From Ezakiella sp. (lineage in GTDB: Bacteria; Bacillota; Clostridia; Tissierellales; Peptoniphilaceae), in NCBI GenBank assembly GCA_022778715.1, contig JALFRW010000030.1, positions 248,001 to 312,000 of the forward strand: a DNA stretch of 64,000 bases, read 5' to 3'. The notes beneath the pieces were generated by a model, which ran no database searches, was not told the origin of the DNA, and saw nothing but the letters and a program-made list of their open reading frames with translations. Position numbers and translations under genes: made by a program. Shown one piece after another: positions 57,250 through 64,000 of the stretch. Positions within the stretch are counted from its first letter, which is position 1. Each line of letters opens with the position of its first letter.

Positions 57250-57756
57250 TTATTTGAATATTCCTAATTTATCAACGCCCTGTGATAAAACTTTATTTGT
57301 CCTATAAATTTTACCTTCTTTTAATAAGCCGCCTTTGATTTCTCCGCCAATACTATGTCCATGTTCTTCATCTACAATTTCATCATCATAGTTGTAATAT
57401 ACCCTTGTTTTAGGTCCATTATTCCATTTATCATGAACAGTTATTCTCTCAATAACTTGTCTAGTGTTATATTTGCTGCCGGCCCATGCTGTTTTTTTAT
57501 AAATTTCACCCTGAACATCATATGTTATACTAACCCATGGATACCAAACTACACGGTCATCTTCATTAATTCCTCTATCAGCACCTCTTACTGAACATGT
57601 GCCATAATATGTGTCTGCAAAGTAGTTATCTCCATGTTCAGAAATTACATAAGTTGTGTCAGTAGCCCTCCAAAGTGTTGTAACACGAGCAAATGCTAAT
57701 TCACTTGCCATAAGTAAAAATGCTATCGTCAAAGAAAACACTTTTTTTGCCTTCAT
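57250..57756 (-). CDS. Small secreted protein of unknown function, possible bacteriocin-like substrate of the adjacent exporter
   Basis: 168 residues. A clear signal peptide ends ASELAFA near residue 23. The mature ~145 residues are rich in Tyr, Trp, Asp and Gly, with one cysteine (YYGTCSVRG), VVWYPWVSITYDVQGE, KTAWAGSKYNTRQVIERITVHDKW, TRVYYNYDDE and a C-terminal HGHSIGGEIKGG stretch. Beta-rich character is likely. There is no leader-peptide GG motif, lantibiotic residues or known toxin domain. The gene order (small secreted protein, membrane genes, ABC ATPase) and a YYNY-type segment recall lactococcin-972-like loci, but the protein is longer and I cannot confirm homology. It has its own promoter and a palindrome at the predicted start. 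Confidence 0.6.
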   Translation of the reverse strand: MKAKKVFSLTIAFLLMASELAFARVTTLWRATDTTYVISEHGDNYFADTYYGTCSVRGADRGINEDDRVVWYPWVSITYDVQGEIYKKTAWAGSKYNTRQVIERITVHDKWNNGPKTRVYYNYDDEIVDEEHGHSIGGEIKGGLLKEGKIYRTNKVLSQGVDKLGIFK

Positions 57757-57779
57757 AATTATACCACCTTAAATTTTTT

Positions 57780-57796
57780 TGAAATAATCTATTTCA
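57780..57796 (-). promoter_or_regulatory. Operator-like palindrome at the start of the secreted-protein transcript
   Basis: TGAAATA-ATC-TATTTCA, a perfect 7-3-7 inverted repeat, sits immediately downstream of the -10, spanning about +1 to +17. It is AT-rich and has no T-run, so a repressor site is more likely than a terminator. No regulator gene is adjacent. Confidence 0.55.
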
Positions 57797-57803
57797 CATT
57801 TTT

Positions 57804-57832
57804 ATTGTATCATATTAATTAAATATATTCAA
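57804..57832 (-). promoter_or_regulatory. Promoter of the secreted-protein/ABC exporter operon
   Basis: Minus-strand TTGAAT, 17-bp spacer, TACAAT, giving a leader of about 40 bases before the AAGGTGG ribosome site. Confidence 0.65.
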
Positions 57833-57885
57833 TAATATTTTAATTTGATTTTTAAATATATCTATAATTATATTTTTAAATACAA

Positions 57886-57909
57886 AAAAGCGACACTAAT
57901 GTCGCTTTT
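57886..57909 (-). terminator. Terminator of guaB
   Basis: AAAAGCGACA / TGTCGCTTTT perfect 10-bp stem with a four-base loop and a T-run on the minus strand, nine bases after the guaB stop. Confidence 0.9.
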
Positions 57910-57917
57910 AAATGAAA

Positions 57918-59396
<1,479 letters not shown>

Positions 59397-59411
59397 TTAC
59401 TTAGTTTAAAG

Positions 59412-59435
59412 CTATTGGGGAAAACCAATAGCTAT
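59412..59435 (-). other. Hairpin in the guaB leader
   Basis: AGCTATTGG / CCAATAGCT, a perfect 9-bp stem around GGAAAA (plus strand), starts about 5 nt into the predicted transcript. There is no T-run right after it on the minus strand. It could be a 5' stabiliser; I do not see a purine riboswitch core. Confidence 0.5.
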
Positions 59436-59446
59436 TCTTAGCCATT

Positions 59447-59476
59447 ATTATATAACAAATTGTATAAAAATATCAA
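59447..59476 (-). promoter_or_regulatory. Promoter of guaB
   Basis: Minus-strand TTGATA, 18-bp spacer, TATAAT. The transcript would begin near GGC at about 59440. Confidence 0.6.
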
Positions 59477-59537
59477 GTTTAATTTATAGTTTAATTATAA
59501 GTTATACATTATTTTTTAAATTGTAAATGTCATTTAA

Positions 59538-59567
59538 TTGGAAAAATCTTTTCATAAGGAGTATAAT
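59538..59567 (+). promoter_or_regulatory. Promoter of the PII-like/antiporter operon
   Basis: TTGGAA, 18-bp spacer, TATAAT. A small hairpin, TGCATC-AATA-GATGCA (59581-59596), lies in the leader just before AAGGAGG. Confidence 0.6.
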
Positions 59568-59609
59568 GATATCAGATACATGCATCAATAGATGCAATAA
59601 GGAGGAAAA

Positions 59610-59942
59610 ATGGAAGCTTTATTTATAGTTTTAAATCACGAAAAACATTTCGATGATGTTTTAGTTGAATTTGCAAAATCAGGAATTCATGGCGGTACAA
59701 TTTTGGAAAGCCAAGGCTTGGGAGCTACACTTGCTGAACAAAGCGAACTCGATTATGCATTTTTTAGAAGAATTTTAAATGGAGGCCGCCCTTACAACAA
59801 GACCATTTTCTTGGTTTTACCTGAAGAAGATATAGAAAAGGCAAAGAATTGCGTGAAAAAAGTGGTTGGCGATCTTAATGAACCAAATGTCGGCATCATG
59901 TTCTCGGTAAAAGTTGAATCATTTGAAGGGCTAACAATTTAG
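59610..59942 (+). CDS. PII-like signalling protein linked to an antiporter
   Basis: 110 residues, ferredoxin-like PII fold: MEALFIVLNHEKHFDDVLVEFAKSGIHGGTILESQGLG at the start and FLVLPEEDIEKAKNCVKKVVG later, as in PII-like proteins encoded with transporters. The classic T-loop tyrosine and Walker-like PII signatures are missing, so the ligand is probably not the ATP/2-oxoglutarate pair by default. AAGGAGG precedes the ATG. It ends ten bases before the antiporter start, so the two are probably one functional pair, the PII-like protein gating the membrane protein. Confidence 0.75.
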   Translation: MEALFIVLNHEKHFDDVLVEFAKSGIHGGTILESQGLGATLAEQSELDYAFFRRILNGGRPYNKTIFLVLPEEDIEKAKNCVKKVVGDLNEPNVGIMFSVKVESFEGLTI

Positions 59943-59952
59943 GTGATAGTTG

Positions 59953-61131
59953 ATGGATACAATTTACGGTCTTGCAGTTTTAATTGCAAGCGGACTTATT
60001 TTTTCAAAGATTTTAGGTAAGCTCAAATTTCCAGATGTAACCGGTTATTTGATCGGTGGAATTATTATCGGACCTTCTGTACTTGGGTTACTCACAAATG
60101 ATGCTGTAAAAAGCATGGAGATTTTAAGTACTGTTGCCCTAAGTTTTATCGCATTCTCAATTGGTTCTGAAATGGACTTGAAGGCGATTAAAAAAATGGG
60201 ATCAAAAATAATTACAGTTACAATTTTCGAAGCACTCGGTGCATTTATAATTGTAACTATGACAATGCTTTTGATTTTCAAACAATCGTTAGCATTCTCA
60301 ATTGCAATCGGTTCAATAGCTTGTGCAACAGCCCCTGCAGCAACACTTATGGTCATTAGACAATACAGTGCGAAAGGTCCTCTTGTTGACGTTCTCATAC
60401 CTGTTGTGGCTTTGGATGACGCGGTTTGTATTATTGCATTCGGCATTTGTTCATTTATTTCAAATGCTCTAATCAAAGGTGAAAGCTTAAATTTCATCAC
60501 AATGATTGGAAAACCGTTATTAGAAATTATTTTATCATTTTTACTCGGCGGAGTTAGTGGATTTATTTATTCACTATTAGCAAAATACGTTCGCAACGAC
60601 GCCGAAAATATTTCATTCACTCTTGCAATGATTTTTGTCGTCACATGGTTATCAATTAAATTTAATTTGTCCGGCCTTTTAACTCTTATGGTTATGGGTG
60701 TCGTGATAACAAATATTGGTCACGTCAACAAACGTTACCAAACTCTTGTAAACAATATTACTCCACCAATTTTCGTTTGTTTCTTCGTGCTCTCCGGTGC
60801 GGATCTCGATTTGGCAAATTTAAAAGCTGTTGGTTTAATAGGTATTGGATATGTTATTGCTCGTGTATTTGGCAAATATTTGGGTGCTATGCTTTCTACA
60901 AAAATGGTTGGTCTCGAAAATTCCGTTCAAAAAAATTTGGGACTTACACTTATTCCACAAGCTGGCGTTGCATTGGGACTTAGCCTTCTTGCAGCAAATA
61001 TCATTCATGGCGAACATGGTCAACAAATTAGAACAATCGTTCTCGGTGCAACAATTGTGTACGAACTCATTGGACCTCTCGTTGCAAAGTTCGCTCTAAA
61101 AAGAGCCGGCTGTATTGCAAAAGAAGCATAG
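59953..61131 (+). CDS. CPA2-type monovalent cation/proton antiporter
   Basis: 392 residues with about twelve membrane segments. LKFPDVTGYLIGGIIIGPSVLGLL and ALDDAVCIIAFGIC with the LDD pair in the ion-binding region are CPA2 hallmarks (KefB/NapA-like); the C-terminal soluble RCK domain of KefB is absent. AGGTGAT lies five bases before the ATG; a TTG one codon earlier is too close. It probably exchanges Na+ or K+ for H+. Regulation by the co-encoded PII-like protein is inference. Confidence 0.88.
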   Translation: MDTIYGLAVLIASGLIFSKILGKLKFPDVTGYLIGGIIIGPSVLGLLTNDAVKSMEILSTVALSFIAFSIGSEMDLKAIKKMGSKIITVTIFEALGAFIIVTMTMLLIFKQSLAFSIAIGSIACATAPAATLMVIRQYSAKGPLVDVLIPVVALDDAVCIIAFGICSFISNALIKGESLNFITMIGKPLLEIILSFLLGGVSGFIYSLLAKYVRNDAENISFTLAMIFVVTWLSIKFNLSGLLTLMVMGVVITNIGHVNKRYQTLVNNITPPIFVCFFVLSGADLDLANLKAVGLIGIGYVIARVFGKYLGAMLSTKMVGLENSVQKNLGLTLIPQAGVALGLSLLAANIIHGEHGQQIRTIVLGATIVYELIGPLVAKFALKRAGCIAKEA

Positions 61132-61132
61132 T

Positions 61133-61161
61133 TTGACATAATGAAAATAAGATGTTATAAT
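61133..61161 (+). promoter_or_regulatory. Consensus promoter of metK
   Basis: TTGACA, 17-bp spacer, TATAAT: an exact sigma-70/SigA consensus, starting two bases after the antiporter stop. Confidence 0.9.
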
Positions 61162-61168
61162 TAATTTA

Positions 61169-61256
61169 CTCATTATGAGCGGTGGAGGGACTAGGCCCTT
61201 TGAAACCCGGCAACCCAGATGGTGCCAAATCCTACAGTTTGTAACTGAAAGATGAG
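61169..61256 (+). promoter_or_regulatory. SAM-I (S-box) riboswitch aptamer
   Basis: P1 arms CTCAT (61169-61173) and GATGAG (61251-61256) close the aptamer. Core elements GGTGGAGGGACTAGGCCC, GAAACCCGGCAACC and GGTGCCAAATCC are all present in order. It sits at the very 5' end of the metK transcript and senses S-adenosylmethionine, the product of MetK, as an OFF switch. Confidence 0.95.
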
Positions 61257-61273
61257 TTTCATTTTAAGTTAGA

Positions 61274-61300
61274 AGTAGGCTTTAATGAGTCTACTTTTTT
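61274..61300 (+). terminator. Regulated terminator of the SAM riboswitch
   Basis: AGTAGGCT / AGTCTACT (one G-U pair) with a six-base loop and TTTTTT. It should form when SAM is bound and stop metK transcription. Confidence 0.85.
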
Positions 61301-61334
61301 AATGCCTAGAATATAATTTAAAAAGGGGAGTAAT

Positions 61335-62507
61335 ATGATTAAATATCACACAAGTGAAAGTGTTACTGAAGGTCATCCGGACAAAGTTTGTGACAAGATT
61401 TCTGATTGTATTTTAGATGCAATCTTAGCAAAAGACAAAGAAGCAAGAGTTGCTTGCGAAACTTATGCAACCACCGGTTGTATCATTGTAGGTGGACAAG
61501 TAACCACTAATTGTTTTGTAGATATACCAACAATTGTTAAAGAAGTGCTTACCGATATTGGCTACACCAGAGGAAAATATGGTTTTGATGCCGACAATTG
61601 CGGAATTTTAACCGCTATTGAAGAGCAAAGCCCGGACATTTGGATGGGTGTTAGAGAATCACTTGAATCAAAAGAAGGCGACAAGGACGAATTTGATGCA
61701 ATTGGTGCCGGAGATCAGGGCATGATGTTTGGTTTTGCATCCGATGAAACACCCGAATATATGCCACTTGCAATCTCTTTAGCTCACAAACTTACAAAAA
61801 GGCTCGCTGAAATTAGAAAAGATGGCACTTTGGATTATATTTTACCGGACGGCAAAGCTCAAGTTACAATTATGTACGAAGATAATGTTCCAAAAAAAGT
61901 GACAGCTGTTGTCGTTTCAACTCAACACAAAGACTCAGTTGATATTGAAGACTTAAGACGCGATGTCAAAAGAGAAGTTATCGACTTTTGCATTCCAAAA
62001 GAATTGATGGACGAAAACACCAAGATATATATTAATCCAACCGGCAGATTTGTGGTTGGCGGACCAAAAGGTGACGTAGGTCTAACAGGTAGAAAAATAA
62101 TCGTTGACACTTACGGAGGATATGCTCACCATGGTGGCGGAGCTTTCTCCGGAAAAGACCCAACAAAGGTTGACAGATCAGCTGCTTACGCTGCAAGACA
62201 CGTTGCTAAAAACGTAGTTGCATCAGGTCTTGCAAAAGAATGTGAGGTTGCTCTATCCTATGCAATAGGAGTTGCTCGTCCAACTTCAATTGACGTAAAT
62301 TGCAACGGAACAGAAACTGTTAGCCTTGACGAAATCAGAAGAAAAATTGAAAAAGTTTTTGATTTAAGACCGGCAGCAATAATTAAAAATTTGGATTTAA
62401 GACGTCCGATCTATGGAAAAACTACAAACTATGGACACTTTGGTAGAGAAGACGCTGATTTCACATGGGAAAAGCTAGATAAAATTGAAGAATTAAAAAA
62501 TGCGTAA
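61335..62507 (+). CDS. metK: S-adenosylmethionine synthetase
   Basis: 390 residues. It makes SAM from methionine and ATP. Motifs: [18 protein letters not shown] at the N-terminus, the P-loop-like [10 protein letters not shown], and [24 protein letters not shown] lies before the ATG. Expression is under the SAM-I riboswitch. A small reading frame overlaps its last codons. Confidence 0.98.
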   Translation: MIKYHTSESVTEGHPDKVCDKISDCILDAILAKDKEARVACETYATTGCIIVGGQVTTNCFVDIPTIVKEVLTDIGYTRGKYGFDADNCGILTAIEEQSPDIWMGVRESLESKEGDKDEFDAIGAGDQGMMFGFASDETPEYMPLAISLAHKLTKRLAEIRKDGTLDYILPDGKAQVTIMYEDNVPKKVTAVVVSTQHKDSVDIEDLRRDVKREVIDFCIPKELMDENTKIYINPTGRFVVGGPKGDVGLTGRKIIVDTYGGYAHHGGGAFSGKDPTKVDRSAAYAARHVAKNVVASGLAKECEVALSYAIGVARPTSIDVNCNGTETVSLDEIRRKIEKVFDLRPAAIIKNLDLRRPIYGKTTNYGHFGREDADFTWEKLDKIEELKNA

Positions 62508-62616
62508 TAAAAGCCCCGTTGACCCTATGTTAGTGCGAGCATTAATCGTTGGCCTAGTGCTGATGATTATGTCCGGAATATTATTTTACAAAATATTTAT
62601 AGTTGGACTTAGTTGA
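62500..62616 (+). CDS. 38-residue predicted single-pass membrane micro-protein
   Basis: ATG at 62500-62502 overlaps the metK stop region by eight bases in another frame; 38 codons follow to a TGA. It begins [10 protein letters not shown] and continues with a hydrophobic segment, [20 protein letters not shown], that would span a membrane once. No clear Shine-Dalgarno is seen, so translation would depend on coupling to metK. It is too short for ordinary gene finders; whether it is expressed is unknown. Confidence 0.5.
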   Translation: MRNKSPVDPMLVRALIVGLVLMIMSGILFYKIFIVGLS

Positions 62617-62717
62617 TAAAATTGGAATCGTTTGTTGATAATTTATTTTGAATTATTGAATTGTTTTACAGATACATTGTAAGCTTTTATAAAAAAATTT
62701 ACGATAATTTAAGAAAA

Positions 62718-62743
62718 AACCACTCAGTTTTAGCTGAATGGTT
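62718..62743 (-). terminator. Terminator between metK region and the GNAT gene
   Basis: AACCATTCAG / CTGAGTGGTT on the minus strand (one G-U) with a six-base loop and a T-run; A/T-runs on both sides allow bidirectional use. Confidence 0.85.
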
Positions 62744-62747
62744 TTTT

Positions 62748-63881
62748 TTACAAGTCGTATTGATATACGCGATATGTTTTTGTGATTTTTCCGCCTGTTT
62801 TTAATAAGTCATTTAGCATGGGCACATTGTAATCCCAAATTGTACTGCCTTCCACTGACTTATAGCCCTTTTCAACTGCAGATTTCATCGTTTGATAATA
62901 CATTGCTTGAGTTACGCCTTTATTTCTGTATTCCGGAATTACAAACAATACAAAAACTCTTAAACGGTCAATTTTCTTTTTATTATTTAAAAATGTAATA
63001 ATTCCTCTCAAATTCATTTTACCGTTCATTTTTTTTATAACTTGATTGTAGTCCGGCATTGTTATGTTAAAAGCTATTGGCTCATTTTTTTCGTTTCTAG
63101 CAATGAAAATAAAATCATTATCCGCTAAAGGTCTGCAAGCATTTACAATGTCGTTTATTTCTTCATCCGATGGTGGCATAAAGTCAACCCAATCTTCTGT
63201 TTCCGGCATTCCTTTTTTTATGACTTCTGTAATATCTTTTGCATCAGGTTTTATAGTTTCCTTGCCCAAATTGATTTTATCCAAACGAAATTTATATTTT
63301 TCCATAGCATATGGAATCACCTTTTCGTACCTTCTGAGCAATTCTTCACTTGGTTCAATACCAAATGCATAACAATCATGATATTTTACAAGACCATTTT
63401 CTTCAGCCTGCTTTGTGTAGTAAGGTTTATTGTACACATTTTGAATCGTAGGATAGTCATCGAAATTATCGCACAAAAATCCACGGTTATCATCGCCACC
63501 CGGCAAACTCATCGGACCCTTTAGTTTAGTCATACCTTTTTCTCTGCACCAATCAAAAACTGCATTATACAGAGCTTTTGACACATCCGGGTCGTCAATT
63601 GCTTCATATTGTGAAAAATATGCGTCCTTGATATTTTTATAATCATTTAACTCTTCGTTTGTGCCGGCCATAACTCTGCCAACCACTTTATCATCTTTAT
63701 ATGCAAGAAACATTTGACTTTCGCCAACTTCGTTTACAGCGGTAGTTTCACCTAAAAGATACTTTTTGTAGTCTCTTCTTAATGGTTTAATATAAAACTC
63801 ATCATTTTTATAAAGTTCGTTCGGAAAGTCAATAAACTCGTCTAATTGTTTTTTATTAGACACTTTTACAATCTTAATCAT
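62748..63881 (-). CDS. GNAT-superfamily-like protein of unknown substrate
   Basis: 377 residues. The opening VSNKKQLDEFIDFPNELYKNDEFYIKPL and GPMSLPGGDDNRGFLCDNF are typical of a widespread clostridial family annotated as GNAT acetyltransferase-like. The C-terminal half (about 215-365) has FVLFVIPEYRNKGVTQAMYYQTM, the acetyl-CoA loop region. The N-terminal part may be a degenerate second copy. The acceptor is unknown. It starts four bases after the upstream gene's stop. Confidence 0.75.
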   Translation of the reverse strand: MIKIVKVSNKKQLDEFIDFPNELYKNDEFYIKPLRRDYKKYLLGETTAVNEVGESQMFLAYKDDKVVGRVMAGTNEELNDYKNIKDAYFSQYEAIDDPDVSKALYNAVFDWCREKGMTKLKGPMSLPGGDDNRGFLCDNFDDYPTIQNVYNKPYYTKQAEENGLVKYHDCYAFGIEPSEELLRRYEKVIPYAMEKYKFRLDKINLGKETIKPDAKDITEVIKKGMPETEDWVDFMPPSDEEINDIVNACRPLADNDFIFIARNEKNEPIAFNITMPDYNQVIKKMNGKMNLRGIITFLNNKKKIDRLRVFVLFVIPEYRNKGVTQAMYYQTMKSAVEKGYKSVEGSTIWDYNVPMLNDLLKTGGKITKTYRVYQYDL

Positions 63882-63884
63882 ATC

Positions 63885-64000
63885 CTATTCACCCCCTTCA
63901 TTTAAAATATCTATAGTCGTTTTAGGTAAAAATTTCTCAATCAACTCCGGCTCATCCAGATGCTCCCGAACGTAAGAAGCACTAACAACTTGTCCGTCTA
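63885..64000 (-). CDS. 3' end of a CitC-like (citrate lyase ligase) gene
   Basis: The last 37 codons before TAG are visible, with the start outside the window. VSASYVREHLDEPELIEKFLPKTT near the C-terminus matches the SASxVR...PxTT ending of [citrate (pro-3S)-lyase] ligase and related nucleotidyltransferases. YlbM-type tRNA ligases also carry an SATxIR motif but in the middle of the protein, so CitC is favoured. The GNAT gene follows it closely on the same strand. Confidence 0.55.
   Translation of the reverse strand, partial: DGQVVSASYVREHLDEPELIEKFLPKTTIDILNEGGE

Noticed and set aside
59412..59435. Guanine riboswitch before guaB
   Set aside because: The leader is too short and lacks the conserved purine-aptamer core; only a simple hairpin is present.

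Overview
The window is chromosomal DNA from a low-GC, anaerobic Gram-positive bacterium, most likely a member of the Tissierellia / Peptoniphilaceae-type clostridia. Three things point there: a complete selenium-dependent glycine reductase operon under a glycine riboswitch, a division and cell-wall cluster of clostridial layout that includes spoVD-type PBP and Sbp/DUF881 genes, and an S-layer-homology surface protein. The genus cannot be fixed from sequence reading alone. I see no rRNA, tRNA, CRISPR array, insertion sequence or prophage.

Layout. 1-4300 (minus): tcdA (cut by the window edge), aspS, hemZ, a metallo-beta-lactamase-fold hydrolase. 4390-6210 (plus): a short UvrD-type helicase. 6380-8307 (minus): folD and a secreted NlpC/P60 peptidase. 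8432-12683 (minus): glycolytic operon gap-pgk-tpiA-eno, without a phosphoglycerate mutase. 13129-16947 (minus): a 1272-residue S-layer-homology protein. 17347-25100 (minus): promoter, tandem glycine riboswitch, trxB-trxA-grdE-grdA-grdB-grdC-grdD and a strong terminator. grdA and grdB each contain an in-frame UGA read as selenocysteine. Electrons pass from TrxB to TrxA to glycine reductase, which makes acetyl phosphate from glycine. 25158-28602: Na/Pi symporter, trmL, HAD phosphatase, nrdR. 28670-40735 (minus): mraZ-rsmH-ftsL-pbp-mraY-murD-ftsW-murG-ftsQ-DUF881-DUF881-sbp-ftsZ. It is preceded by four MraZ boxes spaced exactly 10 bp apart.

40901-45457 (minus): hflX-yigZ-nadE-yebC-DUF1461-deoC operon. 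45563-48756 (minus): map-MATE-DUF1667-cyclophilin lipoprotein operon. 49140-51918 (plus): FetAB-type ABC exporter with an aldehyde dehydrogenase. 52318-54303 (minus): heavy-metal P-type ATPase with a Fur-like operator, next to the remains of a decayed gene. 54475-57756 (minus): an AT-rich cassette of one small secreted protein followed by two MacB-like membrane halves and an ABC ATPase. It has its own promoter, a palindrome at the predicted transcription start and an internal terminator. I consider it the most likely undescribed system here, possibly a bacteriocin-like export module. 57918-59372 (minus): guaB. 59610-61131 (plus): PII-like protein with a cation/proton antiporter. 61133-62616 (plus): SAM-I riboswitch, metK and an unlisted 38-codon membrane micro-ORF. 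62748-64000 (minus): a GNAT-family protein and the 3' end of a citrate-lyase-ligase-like gene.

Most genes are in tightly packed, often overlapping operons on the minus strand. Promoters, riboswitches and terminators were read by eye; none was checked by folding or database search.
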